From an uncultured Flavonifractor sp. (GTDB lineage: Bacteria > Bacillota > Clostridia > Oscillospirales > Oscillospiraceae), in NCBI RefSeq assembly GCF_944385615.1, contig NZ_CALWXV010000016.1, positions 1-47,653 on the forward strand: a stretch of DNA of 47,653 nucleotides. Direction: 5' to 3'. Positions within the stretch are counted from its first letter, which is position 1. Each line of letters begins with the position of its first letter. A program made the position numbers and the translations under genes. The notes beneath the pieces were generated by a model. That model was not told the origin of the DNA, made no database searches, and saw nothing but the letters and a program-made list of their open reading frames with translations. Shown here piece by piece: positions 1-8,675 of the stretch.

Positions 1-86
1 TTGACACCGACGATTTCAGCCATTTTAACCTGAGATAGCTTGACACTTTCCCGCAGAAACCGCAGCCTTTCTGCTACCTCTTTCAA
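1..86 (-). CDS. XRE-type helix-turn-helix regulator, N-terminus only (partial)
   Basis: Read on the minus strand from a TTG at 86, this gives about 28 residues that leave the window at position 1. They include the start of a Cro/C1-type helix-turn-helix (LRFLRESVKLSQVKMAEIVGV). The TTG is preferred over the in-frame GTG at 95 because a G-rich ribosome-binding site (96-101) lies at good distance from the TTG and would overlap the GTG. A well-spaced promoter lies upstream (114-142). Such regulators commonly repress their own promoter and control mobile-element or defence genes, but the effector half is outside the window, so the target is unknown. It probably belongs to the same accessory region as the restriction genes. 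Confidence 0.6.
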   Translation of the reverse strand, partial: MKEVAERLRFLRESVKLSQVKMAEIVGV

Positions 87-113
87 AAGATACACCCCCT
101 GTCTGTTAACTTG

Positions 114-142
114 ATTTTATCAGATAACAGGATAACATTCAA
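114..142 (-). promoter_or_regulatory. sigma-A-like promoter of the HTH gene, with overlapping palindrome
   Basis: On the minus strand a -35 TTGAAT (137-142) and a -10 TAAAAT (114-119) are separated by exactly 17 bp and lie just upstream of the TTG at 86. A perfect palindrome TTATC-A-GATAA (117-127) covers the -10 edge, and GTTATC occurs twice in direct orientation. This fits an autoregulatory operator. That role is inferred from position. Confidence 0.5.
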
Positions 143-265
143 CCCCATATCAACATAATATTGTGAGGTCAAACCAGAAAGAAATGCAGGTCTATGCGAT
201 ACAGTCCCGGAAGTCAAACATATAGGCGCGCAAGCAATGCGTGTGGATAGCCACACACAAATCCG
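143..265. other. Intergenic stretch with repeat unit, no gene seen
   Basis: No credible reading frame is visible. The right half has one copy of the 12-mer GCAAGCAATGCG (230-241), repeated 36 bp later at 266-277. It also has a short hairpin GTGTGG-ATAG-CCACAC (241-256). This is an extension of the flanking repeat at 266-389 and is not present beside the right-hand copy. Confidence 0.5.
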
Positions 266-389
266 GCAAGCAATGCGAGTGTTAATACACACTCACATTT
301 CCTGCCGTCTGCTTGTTGAGGGCAGCGCCCCCAAACCCCTTTTGATCGCAGAACTTCATTCTGCGGCTGCGCGTTCTGCGAACGCTTTT
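266..389 (-). repeat. Left flanking repeat arm (inverted copy of 10703-10815)
   Basis: Read on the minus strand, this ~124 bp segment matches the plus-strand segment 10703-10815. Shared blocks include the GCAAGCAATGCGAGT end (one end base differs further in), an ACACACTCAC block, CTTGTTG, CCCCAAACCCC, and a terminal block with GTTCTGCGAAC. The two arms face each other across the restriction island. Neither encodes a protein. They look like boundary or transfer-region repeats of a mobile element; an oriT role is possible but not shown. Confidence 0.7.
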
Positions 390-391
390 TT
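371..391 (+). terminator. Rho-independent terminator inside left arm
   Basis: Stem GCGTTC/GAACGC with loop TGC is followed at once by six T residues on the plus strand. It points into the island, towards the 3' end of hsdR, so it would stop transcription entering from the left. The right arm has the equivalent hairpin (GTGTTC/GAACAC) with a T-run on the minus strand, also facing inward. Confidence 0.6.
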
Positions 392-395
392 ATTT

Positions 396-438
396 AGAAT
401 TACCCCTATGCCACAATTCAGGACATAGGGGCAATTCT
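396..438. terminator. Long hairpin downstream of hsdR
   Basis: AGAATT-A-CCCCTATG (396-410) pairs with CATAGGGG-C-AATTCT (424-438), 14 bp around a 13-nt loop, starting 13 nt after the hsdR stop. On the minus strand no T-run follows, so it is a likely 3'-end or stabilising structure of the restriction operon transcript rather than a textbook intrinsic terminator. Confidence 0.4.
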
Positions 439-450
439 ACTGCGGTTTTC

Positions 451-3417
451 TCAATTCTGAGACGGCGTTTGATAAGGCTTTCCTTCCTTATTGTAAGTCA
501 AATTAAACACCAGATCTGACAACCATTTTTTGAAATCGGGATTATCCTGAAACTGCTTGAACAGTTCCATATTGTCAGCCATGATGCTAAAAATAACCTG
601 CTGCAAAGCACGCTCACTTTCAATACGAGCATTTTGCTTATCGGAGTTTTTCATAGCATTTTGATAGTGCTCATCCTTGGAGACCATAGCCGGAATCTCA
701 AGAATTTGACGGCGGACATTATCCGCATCATTCCAATCTATGTTGCCAAACATATCATTAAATGTTGTCAAGATGGCAGAGAGCAAATCCATCTCTGGCT
801 CTTTTTTGGCTCCAATCTGACCCGTCGGCACAGGGGCCACTTCTGCATCTTCATCCTGAAGCACAAGAGAAATACATTCCTTAGCCTCTAAGCGATAGCT
901 ATCCAGATCAATCGCCTCTAAAATCCCCTGTGTAAAATCATCCTCTGGCGGAGACGGCAGTTTCGGGATAAGCAGATTCAAGAAAATCGAGAGCTTTTCC
1001 CAATCAGGATTTCCATAAGGGAGAATAGCCCCCAGGAATCCATATGTACGCACAAAGGATTTGGCCGCACTTTTAAATTTGATTTGTCCGTCGACATCCA
1101 GTTCTTTGTATGCAGCAGCACAAGCATCCAGAATAGGATCAAGTCGATCCCGCTCGGCACCGTCGAGGTAGAGATTGACCAGTTTCTCTACATGATCCTG
1201 TGTGAATACCTGATACTCCTCCATCGCGGCAATCAGGTCATAGAGTTTATTGGGATCAGTTTCATCCGACAGCAATGTGGTGCGGTAGTACCGAGAAAAA
1301 GCCTCTACAATTGTGGCTGAATCATTGGCGAAGTCCAAAACAAAAGTATCGTGCTTCTGCGGATGAGCGCGATTGAGCCGAGAGAGCGTCTGCACGGCCT
1401 TTATGTCAGAAAGTGGCTTATCCACATACATGGTGTGCAACAGCGGTTCATCATAGCCTGTTTGGAACATATCCGCCACAATCAAGAAACGATAGGGATC
1501 TTGCTTAAATGTCTTTTGGATTTTGTTATCTGGGAATCCATTCAGCCCCGCAGAAGTCAATGCAGGCTGCTGACCGTGAAATTCCTTTTCGCCAGAAAAC
1601 GCGATGATTGCTTCATAAGGACTATGCCGAGCAGCTAAGCATCTATTGACCGCATAGTAGTATTCAATGCAACGCTCAATATTGCTGGTGATAATCATTG
1701 CTCTAGCTTTTCCACCAATTTTACCCTTGGCAATCACTTGTTCGTGAAAATGGCTGACCATCATTTCAGCTTTTTGCTCAACTGTAAAAGACTGATTTTC
1801 TACAAAGGCACGAAGCTTCTTTTGAGCTTTTTTCTTATCATAGAGTGGATCGTCCTCCACGGTCTTTTTTAAGCGATAAAAGCTGTCGATAGGTGTATAG
1901 TATTTGAGTACATCCAGGATAAAGCCCTCTTGGATTGCCTGTTTCATGGTATAGACATGGAACGGGCGATGCTTGATTTTATCTCCCTCTTGGTACGGGG
2001 TTCCGAAGGTCTCGAGGGTTTTATTCTTAGGTGTGGCAGTGAAGGCGAAGTAGCTGGCGTTTTTCAGCAGCTTGCGTCCTTCACACATGGCATTGATTTT
2101 ATCCTCATTATCCTGTTCTTCCTCAGAAGCCAACCCAGACAGGGCAAGGTTCATCTTTGCCGAGGTGCGCCCACTCTGACCGGAATGGGCCTCGTCGATA
2201 ATGATTGCGAAATGGTTATCCTTGTGCTGTGTGCCAATGTCAGAAAGGACAAATGGGAATTTCTCCACGGTGGTAATGATAATCCGTTTCCCAGCCTGAA
2301 TTGCCTTTCTCAAATCACTGGAATGTTCTGCCCACGCCACGGTGCTGCTCACCTGCATAAACTGCTTGATGTTATCCCGAATCTGCTTGTCCAGAACTAC
2401 TCGGTCTGTAACGACGATAACACTGTCCACAAGCAGCTCACCATCGTCCGATTCCAGTCCTATGAGCTGATGGGCCAGCCAAGTGATTGAGTTGGATTTT
2501 CCGGAACCGGCACTGTGCTGAATCAGATACCGCTGCCCAATACCGTTTGCCTTCACATCTGCTAGCAACCGCTCTACCACATCCAGCTGGTGGTATCGAG
2601 GAAACACCTGCGTATATGTTTTCTTTTTGGTGTCCGGATCTTCCTTTTCCACCACTTGGGCGTAGTTTTCAATAATGCGGGCCAGCTTCTGTTTGGTCAG
2701 AATGTCCTTCCAGAGATAATCGGTCATCATGCCGTTTGGATTGGGCGGATTCCCCGCTCCATCCTTATATCCCTTGTTGAACGGGAGGAACCAGCTGGCT
2801 TTTCCGTCCAGCTTGGTGCAGAACTTGATCTGCGCATCGTCAACCGCAAAATGAACCATGCAGCGTTTGAACTGAAACAGCAGTTCTTTGGAATCGCGGT
2901 CATGCTGGTACTGATAAACGGCATCGTCCACATTCTGCTTGGTGAGCTGGTTTTTCAGCTCAAATGTAATGACCGGCAGACCGTTGATAAACACGCATAG
3001 ATCCAAGGCCAGCCTTGTGGCGTCCTTGGAGTACATCAGCTGGCGGGTTACACTAAAAATATTCTGCTCGAACATCTTACGGGCGGCCACATTTTTGGCG
3101 GTGGGGGTCAAGTAGAACATGACCAAATCCACCGGATACACCTTGATTCCCTTGCGCAGGACATCTATGATTCCACGTTTGGCAATTTCACCTTGCAGAC
3201 GATTGAGAAACTGCTGCTTTTTTTGCTCACTTTTGAACACGCCCAGCTTGTCCATCGCATCGCCCTGTGTGGACTGCAAAAAGCGAAACAGGCGTGTTTC
3301 GTCAATCGCATAGTCGCGGTTATAGTCGGCATTGGTACCCTGCTCATATCCGTTGTGGTTGACCAGCCAATCCACGATTAAAGTTTCAATGCCAGATTCT
3401 TTTGTGTTGGTTGGCAT
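451..3417 (-). CDS. hsdR: Type I restriction enzyme, R subunit (HsdR)
   Basis: A 988-residue protein, normal length for HsdR, the motor and nuclease subunit that with HsdM2HsdS translocates and cuts unmodified DNA. The N-terminal nuclease domain shows the conserved core around residues 138-156, ending in FELKN. The superfamily 2 motor follows: Walker A HSAGSGKS at about 301-308, DEAH at 408-411, TATPK at about 460-464. The helicase second half and a helical C-terminus follow. It is the last gene of the operon; its ATG follows the kinase stop by 18 nt, with GAGGTGA as ribosome-binding site. No frameshift or missing catalytic motif is apparent. Base composition is clearly more AT-rich than the core genes to the right. 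Confidence 0.95.
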   Translation of the reverse strand: MPTNTKESGIETLIVDWLVNHNGYEQGTNADYNRDYAIDETRLFRFLQSTQGDAMDKLGVFKSEQKKQQFLNRLQGEIAKRGIIDVLRKGIKVYPVDLVMFYLTPTAKNVAARKMFEQNIFSVTRQLMYSKDATRLALDLCVFINGLPVITFELKNQLTKQNVDDAVYQYQHDRDSKELLFQFKRCMVHFAVDDAQIKFCTKLDGKASWFLPFNKGYKDGAGNPPNPNGMMTDYLWKDILTKQKLARIIENYAQVVEKEDPDTKKKTYTQVFPRYHQLDVVERLLADVKANGIGQRYLIQHSAGSGKSNSITWLAHQLIGLESDDGELLVDSVIVVTDRVVLDKQIRDNIKQFMQVSSTVAWAEHSSDLRKAIQAGKRIIITTVEKFPFVLSDIGTQHKDNHFAIIIDEAHSGQSGRTSAKMNLALSGLASEEEQDNEDKINAMCEGRKLLKNASYFAFTATPKNKTLETFGTPYQEGDKIKHRPFHVYTMKQAIQEGFILDVLKYYTPIDSFYRLKKTVEDDPLYDKKKAQKKLRAFVENQSFTVEQKAEMMVSHFHEQVIAKGKIGGKARAMIITSNIERCIEYYYAVNRCLAARHSPYEAIIAFSGEKEFHGQQPALTSAGLNGFPDNKIQKTFKQDPYRFLIVADMFQTGYDEPLLHTMYVDKPLSDIKAVQTLSRLNRAHPQKHDTFVLDFANDSATIVEAFSRYYRTTLLSDETDPNKLYDLIAAMEEYQVFTQDHVEKLVNLYLDGAERDRLDPILDACAAAYKELDVDGQIKFKSAAKSFVRTYGFLGAILPYGNPDWEKLSIFLNLLIPKLPSPPEDDFTQGILEAIDLDSYRLEAKECISLVLQDEDAEVAPVPTGQIGAKKEPEMDLLSAILTTFNDMFGNIDWNDADNVRRQILEIPAMVSKDEHYQNAMKNSDKQNARIESERALQQVIFSIMADNMELFKQFQDNPDFKKWLSDLVFNLTYNKEGKPYQTPSQN

Positions 3418-3435
3418 AGTGTCACCTCGTTTTGT

Positions 3436-4614
3436 TTAGAATGGTAATTCATCATCAGGAATTGCGACTGCAATTGTAGACAGTTTTGATATGATATTTT
3501 GCAGTATAAGTTCCTTCGTTTCCATGCTGTAAGACTCATACCACGTTAAAAAGGCTTTTACCGCTTCGCAGGGAATACCAACACTATTGTCATACCTGTA
3601 CGAACACGAAACCACACTGCTAATAACATCTGCATTCTTTTGGATGTACTCTTCAAAAATATTGCTTTGTAATGCCTTTTGTAATTTCTCGCTAAATGAT
3701 TCCGGCGAAGTATTAAATTGGCGTTCTGATGTGTACTGTGTCAAAGATTTGTATAAGTTATCAACAAAGGAATGATAGATCTTCTTATCTTCCTCTGAGA
3801 TATTGAGTGCCACAAACCCACGCTTGCTGATAGCTTTTCGGATTTCTTCAAAGCTGGAGTATCTATCCTCCGGTTTTTTCTGCATCATCTTATCGAGAAT
3901 GCTTTGATAAGAAAAATTCATCTCATCAGGATGCTCCGCTTCTCTCATCAGGCGATTAAGTAGCTCCGCCAAATAAAACATATCTGTCAGAGATGTATAT
4001 TCTTTGTCGTAATATTCCTGCGGTAATGTATCAGCATTGCGCCTGTTGATTTGCGAACGCAAACTATCATCAGCTTGTGTCGACTCAACAAGTTTTCCAA
4101 TTCCAAAATCAATTACTTTAACCGTACCTGACTTATCAATCATGATATTTCCTTCGCGGATGTCACGATGAATGACATGGTGTTTTTCCATATACGCAAA
4201 GGCATCGATCAACTGAACAAAAATATTATCAGGCGTCGGGTCATCGCACAAAATCGAATCAAGTTCTTCATATTCACTTAGATATTTATCGATCGTTTTT
4301 CCGTCTATAAATTCCATCAAAATATATCCTCTATAAATATTCTCATAAGCATAGTAGTTATAGATGCGGACGATATTTCTGTGATTAAGTTTATAGAGTA
4401 TTTTGATTTCATCAAGGAAGTTCTTGTAAAATTGCTCCCTTATTTCGTCATATTCTGGCTCATACTTTTTTGCAACAAAGAGTTCGTCAATATACGGATC
4501 TTTCAAAACAACGGTTTTGCCAAATGATCCGCCGCCCAGATCATTATTAACCATGATATAGTCTTTTTGTTTGACAAACTCAATAATATCTCCATTTTGC
4601 TTCTCAATGGCCAT
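3436..4614 (-). CDS. Ser/Thr protein kinase embedded in the type I RM operon
   Basis: A 392-residue Hanks-type kinase with an intact catalytic set: glycine loop LGGGSFG (26-32), ATP-anchoring Lys in VAKK (~49), Glu of helix C (~69), HRDIREGN (149-156; Asp151 catalytic, Asn156 metal; the usual Lys of HRDxKxxN is Arg), and DFG (169-171). No transmembrane helix or PASTA repeat is seen, so it is cytoplasmic and unlike PknB/PrkC. The C-terminal ~125 residues are helical, match no domain I recognise, and end in an acidic DDELPF. Its ATG overlaps the hsdS stop (TAATG), so translation is coupled to HsdS. Kinases act in other phage defences (Pgl/BREX type 2, Stk2). A role here in regulating restriction or in abortive infection is inference. 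Confidence 0.9.
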   Translation of the reverse strand: MAIEKQNGDIIEFVKQKDYIMVNNDLGGGSFGKTVVLKDPYIDELFVAKKYEPEYDEIREQFYKNFLDEIKILYKLNHRNIVRIYNYYAYENIYRGYILMEFIDGKTIDKYLSEYEELDSILCDDPTPDNIFVQLIDAFAYMEKHHVIHRDIREGNIMIDKSGTVKVIDFGIGKLVESTQADDSLRSQINRRNADTLPQEYYDKEYTSLTDMFYLAELLNRLMREAEHPDEMNFSYQSILDKMMQKKPEDRYSSFEEIRKAISKRGFVALNISEEDKKIYHSFVDNLYKSLTQYTSERQFNTSPESFSEKLQKALQSNIFEEYIQKNADVISSVVSCSYRYDNSVGIPCEAVKAFLTWYESYSMETKELILQNIISKLSTIAVAIPDDELPF

Positions 4615-5954
4615 TATTCCACCTCCATCTCGTCCTCTGGTTCTTCGGCTTCATCTGCCAGTTCCTCGACTAACTCAAAATCCGGCACATCAATGCTCCG
4701 CACATCAATCTGGCCTGTGACAACATCAGAAATCAGACGAGTACGAAGTTCATGCAACAGCTCAATTTCTCTGTTTAAGGCGTTCTCAACTGCCGAAGCC
4801 TTTTTAGCCTGAGCGTCGATATATTGCATGATTTCTTTTTGTTCCTCGATGGGCGGTACAGGAAGATAGATCGTATAGAAATCTTCTGTATAGAGCCGCC
4901 AAAATCCTTCGATAATACCACGCACTCGAACCCGCAGTTCACGTCGACACAAGGCGCTTTTCAACACCATTTCTCCAAAGGACGGAATTATTCTTTCTGT
5001 ATTTGGTATCAAAACAGTGTAGTCCGGACTGATTACTCCGAATTGTGGCGCTAATGCAAATACTCCCAGATGGGCCTTCAAACGATTTAACACCAGATCA
5101 TCTTGATAGCACAGCTTTCCGCCAGCATATGATTCCGACAGCATACGGCGCTCATCCAGTTGGGAGTCAGGAACCAAGCCGTACTTCTGGCTCATTGACA
5201 GGTGCGTTTCCATACCTTCTTTTGACCGCTCATCTCTTTCCCTAAACAGGTATTTGCAGCGAATAGCCGACCAGTGGCTGGGGATATCGCCAATCCAAGC
5301 GATATGACTGTCTTTGCAGCCAACATCACTATGTACGCCCTTTGTGATTACTTCGCAAATCAATTTTTGTTGCTGTTCTCTCAACACTTGAATCTGTTGT
5401 TTTTTTGCGGCAATTAACCGATTGATTTTAGAAGTCTGCCATTCCAGATATCGTACAATCTGATCTTGTTCCTTATGAGATGGGCATGGAACATACATAT
5501 TTCTAATATCTTTGTACCCAATCGACTGACGAACGCCTCCTCCCATGCCATAAAAAACTTTTCGGATATCGTACGCATGAAGTAAGTAGTGTAGATATGC
5601 TGAATTGCTTAATGGGCAAAGGCAAGTATATGCAGATGTTATAATCCCAGTTTCTTTTGCTAACCCTGTTCTCAAACTCGTATGATCATTTTGTAGGTCT
5701 GTTAATCTTAGTATAATATTTCCTTTACGGATGACCTGGTAATTGTTATAGTTTTCTGGCACCAATCCGGCGCTAAGATTTTTTTTGCGTATTATATTTC
5801 CATAACTCAGTGACATTACCGCAAAATCTATATTTTCCGGCTTCCTATCCTTTTGCTCTTTGGCAACTTGAGAAAGAAATTTCCATTCCCATTTTTGTGG
5901 AATTTGAGGCAACCAAAATAGCCCCGTGTCTTTATATACCTCGTATCTTCTCAT
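4614..5954 (-). CDS. hsdS: Type I restriction-modification specificity subunit (HsdS)
   Basis: A 446-residue protein with two half-repeats. Each has a target-recognition domain introduced by a WxxxIPxxW-like motif (about 14-22 and 220-228) and closed by a coiled-coil spacer (about 162-203 and 380-425). The two recognition domains differ in sequence, so the target is expected to be a bipartite asymmetric site. It guides HsdM2 and HsdR to DNA. The last ~20 residues are extremely acidic and extend beyond the usual second coiled coil. The start ATG overlaps the hsdM stop by 4 nt (ATGA), and its stop overlaps the kinase ATG. The specificity itself cannot be read from sequence. Confidence 0.93.
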   Translation of the reverse strand: MRRYEVYKDTGLFWLPQIPQKWEWKFLSQVAKEQKDRKPENIDFAVMSLSYGNIIRKKNLSAGLVPENYNNYQVIRKGNIILRLTDLQNDHTSLRTGLAKETGIITSAYTCLCPLSNSAYLHYLLHAYDIRKVFYGMGGGVRQSIGYKDIRNMYVPCPSHKEQDQIVRYLEWQTSKINRLIAAKKQQIQVLREQQQKLICEVITKGVHSDVGCKDSHIAWIGDIPSHWSAIRCKYLFRERDERSKEGMETHLSMSQKYGLVPDSQLDERRMLSESYAGGKLCYQDDLVLNRLKAHLGVFALAPQFGVISPDYTVLIPNTERIIPSFGEMVLKSALCRRELRVRVRGIIEGFWRLYTEDFYTIYLPVPPIEEQKEIMQYIDAQAKKASAVENALNREIELLHELRTRLISDVVTGQIDVRSIDVPDFELVEELADEAEEPEDEMEVE

Positions 5955-7960
5955 TGCTCAACTCCTCCAAGAATCTCCGCCAGCATACCATCAGTTTCAG
6001 ATTCCAACTTTTTGAGGTCGTTTACGATTTCCTCCATGCTACGCAACTGCACCGGCTGATAGAAATACTTGGTAAAGGACAGCTCATAACCAATCTGGGT
6101 TTTCTTTTCGTCTACCCAGGCATCCGGCGCATATGGCAACACCTCGTTTTTCATAAAGGCATCGATCCCGCCCTCATAAGTAAAGGGAATCATCTCTGTG
6201 TCCCGCAGGTCGGTATCAGGTTCTCCGTCAACGGGCTGCGCCATGGGATCTTTCTCCGTGATAAAGGGACGAATCTTTTTCAATGCGGCCGCTTTTAGCT
6301 TTGTGGCCTTGGAAAAAACCGTCCAATCATCGGTAGGGGTTCCTGCCGGGACAGAGCGGATTGCTTTCTGTACTTGCTCCAACTCCTCCGCCTTTTTGAA
6401 AGTGTCGGCAGGAATCGTTCTGTCAGGGTACACCCGCAGGCGAAGAGGGCGCTCGACAGTAATGGACCAATATCCGAATTCCCGGTTGTCAAATACACGG
6501 CTGACGGAGCTTTCTTCCATCTCCATGAAAATCCGCATGATTTCATCCCGGAGCTCCGGTGTCAGCTCGCAGTTTTTCTCGCCCATGTTTTTACGCAGCG
6601 GGGATTTCATAGCCGTGGCATCGATCAGCTGAATCTTTCCTTTGCGGCGTTCTTCTTTTTTGTTGCTCAGCACCCAGATATAAGTACCAATCCCTGTGTT
6701 ATAAAACATTTTTTCCGGCAGTGCAATTACCGCTTCCACCAGGTCACTCTCAATGAGGTAACGGCGGGCATTGCTTTCGCCGGAACCTGCATCACCGGTA
6801 AACAGAGAGGAACCGTTGTGAACTTCTGCAATGCGGCTGCCCAGAGGGGTATCCGTCTTCATCTTCGCCGCATTATTCAGCAGGAACAGCAACTGGCCAT
6901 CACTGACACGGGGGATCATGGCAAGCTGAGTGCCATCCTCCAGGTAGGCATTGAAACGGCTGTCCAGGATGTCTTTTTTGCCGCCCATCTTTTCTGCGTC
7001 CACTTTCCATGTCTTTCCGTAAGGAGGATTGGACAGCATAAAATCAAACTGTCTGGTGGCGTTACCATCCATCGACAGCGTAGAGCCATAGCTGATATGC
7101 TCTGCTTGTTTTCCGTCACCCTTCAGCAGCATATCCGCTTTGCAGATGGCATAGGTCTCCGGCTGCACTTCTTGGCCAAACAAGTGAATCGAAACCTGCT
7201 TGCCGGTTTCTTCCGCCAGTCCCAGCAGGCGATCCTGCGCCACGGTCAGCATACCACCCGTACCGCAGGCTCCATCATAGCAGGAATAGGTGGCATCCTT
7301 GATCTGGTCCTTGATAGGAACAAAAATCAAATCTGCCATCAGTTCCACCACATCACGAGGTGTGTAGTGTTCACCAGCTTCTTCGTTGTTGGCCTCGTTA
7401 AACTTGCGAATCAGTTCTTCAAAGATAGTGCCCATGGCGTGGTTATCCAGTCCCGGCAGCTTGATCTCGGTTTTGCTATCATCGGTATAAACCGGATTAG
7501 GGCTGAGGTTGATTTCCTTCGACACAAATTTTTCAATGACTGCGCCCAGAATATCGGCTTCGATCATTGTGTCAATTTGGTTTCGGAACTGGAACTTCTG
7601 CAAAATCTCCTGTACATTTGGAGAAAAACCGTCCAAGTATGCGGTGAAATCGGCTTTGAGCTGCTGTTGCTTGGCGCGGGCCGTCAGATCACGCAGACGG
7701 AAGGGAGAAGTGTTGCAAAACGCCTGTCCAGCAGCTACACACAGTGCCTCCGTTTGATTGGTAATCCCCGCAGCATCCAGTTTGGCTTTCATGTCCATAA
7801 CCTGCTGTTTCGTATCCTCCAAAACAGCATCCAGACGGCGAATCACCGTCATAGGCAAAATCACATCACGATACTTGCCACGCACATATACGTCGCGCAG
7901 ACAGTCATCAGCAATGCCCCAAATAAAGCTCACAATCTGGTTGTGAATCTGATTATCCAT
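5951..7960 (-). CDS. hsdM: Type I restriction-modification DNA methyltransferase (HsdM)
   Basis: A 669-residue N6-adenine methyltransferase subunit. An N-terminal helical HsdM domain (about 1-150) precedes the catalytic domain, with HYTPRDVV near 198-205, the SAM-binding DGACGTGG (229-236) and the catalytic NPPYG (311-315). An extended C-terminal region follows, making it longer than the typical ~500-residue HsdM. It methylates the site chosen by HsdS to protect host DNA. First structural gene of the operon, 22 nt after the XRE regulator, with a weak AAAGTAGG ribosome-binding site. All catalytic motifs look intact. Confidence 0.95.
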   Translation of the reverse strand: MDNQIHNQIVSFIWGIADDCLRDVYVRGKYRDVILPMTVIRRLDAVLEDTKQQVMDMKAKLDAAGITNQTEALCVAAGQAFCNTSPFRLRDLTARAKQQQLKADFTAYLDGFSPNVQEILQKFQFRNQIDTMIEADILGAVIEKFVSKEINLSPNPVYTDDSKTEIKLPGLDNHAMGTIFEELIRKFNEANNEEAGEHYTPRDVVELMADLIFVPIKDQIKDATYSCYDGACGTGGMLTVAQDRLLGLAEETGKQVSIHLFGQEVQPETYAICKADMLLKGDGKQAEHISYGSTLSMDGNATRQFDFMLSNPPYGKTWKVDAEKMGGKKDILDSRFNAYLEDGTQLAMIPRVSDGQLLFLLNNAAKMKTDTPLGSRIAEVHNGSSLFTGDAGSGESNARRYLIESDLVEAVIALPEKMFYNTGIGTYIWVLSNKKEERRKGKIQLIDATAMKSPLRKNMGEKNCELTPELRDEIMRIFMEMEESSVSRVFDNREFGYWSITVERPLRLRVYPDRTIPADTFKKAEELEQVQKAIRSVPAGTPTDDWTVFSKATKLKAAALKKIRPFITEKDPMAQPVDGEPDTDLRDTEMIPFTYEGGIDAFMKNEVLPYAPDAWVDEKKTQIGYELSFTKYFYQPVQLRSMEEIVNDLKKLESETDGMLAEILGGVEQ

Positions 7961-7982
7961 ATTAGCAACCTACTTTCTTTGT

Positions 7983-8675
7983 TTAGTTCTTCCTAAATTC
8001 ATCATATAGTCGCTTCGGCAATTTTCGCAGATAAGAGTTCAGTACGCCAATAGCATTTTCCATGTGGACTTGGGAAATTACATCATTCTCAACCGGAAAG
8101 TAACCATATTTGTTCATCAACAGGCGGGCTTCTTCCAATTTTTCAGCATTTCTCTCACGCCGTTTTGTTCCAAAAGCATCACTGCTCAGTGCGTACAGAT
8201 AGTACGAAAATAAGCTCTGCTTGATCTTCTCCATCACAATTTCAAACTCCATACTGGTGAGAAAATCATTTAGAATTGCCGTATCCTGCTGTGCATATAT
8301 TTTCGGATCTTCCTCACTGCTAGAATCTTCCTTGCATCGAATCAATTCTTCAATCGCCCCGTCGCACAGACCCAACTGCTCAGAAATATTGTGGTATTCC
8401 TGTTTGCGAGAGTTAGACAGTCCCAGCAGATACTCCACCGACACATCGTAAAAATCCGCAAAGGCGACCAGATACTCGATGCTCATGCTGCGGGTACGGC
8501 CATACAGAGGATGGACAGGATCGTTGATTTCATAATTTTTGAGATTTGTATGGCTGATGTTGACGCCACGCTCTGCAAGCTGCTTGGAAAGCTGTTCAAA
8601 GGACAGCTTTTTTTCTTTACGAAGATCTTCCAGCCGCTCTTTGGTCAGCGCCATCCGTGCTTCGTCATACAGCAT
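7983..8675 (-). CDS. XRE-family regulator heading the RM operon
   Basis: A 230-residue protein. Residues about 9-75 form a Cro/C1-type helix-turn-helix (LEDLRKEKKLSFEQLSKQLAERG followed by the recognition segment), then a helical C-terminal part resembling clostridial phage and element repressors. The ATG at 8675 has an AGGAGG 8 nt upstream. As first gene of the hsdM-hsdS-kinase-hsdR transcript it probably acts as the control protein, binding the palindromic GTTTA sites in the divergent region 8676-8853. Such timing control is known for RM control proteins. That this protein does it is inferred from position. Confidence 0.85.
   Translation of the reverse strand: MLYDEARMALTKERLEDLRKEKKLSFEQLSKQLAERGVNISHTNLKNYEINDPVHPLYGRTRSMSIEYLVAFADFYDVSVEYLLGLSNSRKQEYHNISEQLGLCDGAIEELIRCKEDSSSEEDPKIYAQQDTAILNDFLTSMEFEIVMEKIKQSLFSYYLYALSSDAFGTKRRERNAEKLEEARLLMNKYGYFPVENDVISQVHMENAIGVLNSYLRKLPKRLYDEFRKN

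Noticed and set aside
6374-7996. 540-codon plus-strand frame opposite hsdM
   Set aside because: It is antisense to a complete hsdM with all motifs, has no ribosome-binding site and no recognisable domain. Shadow frame.
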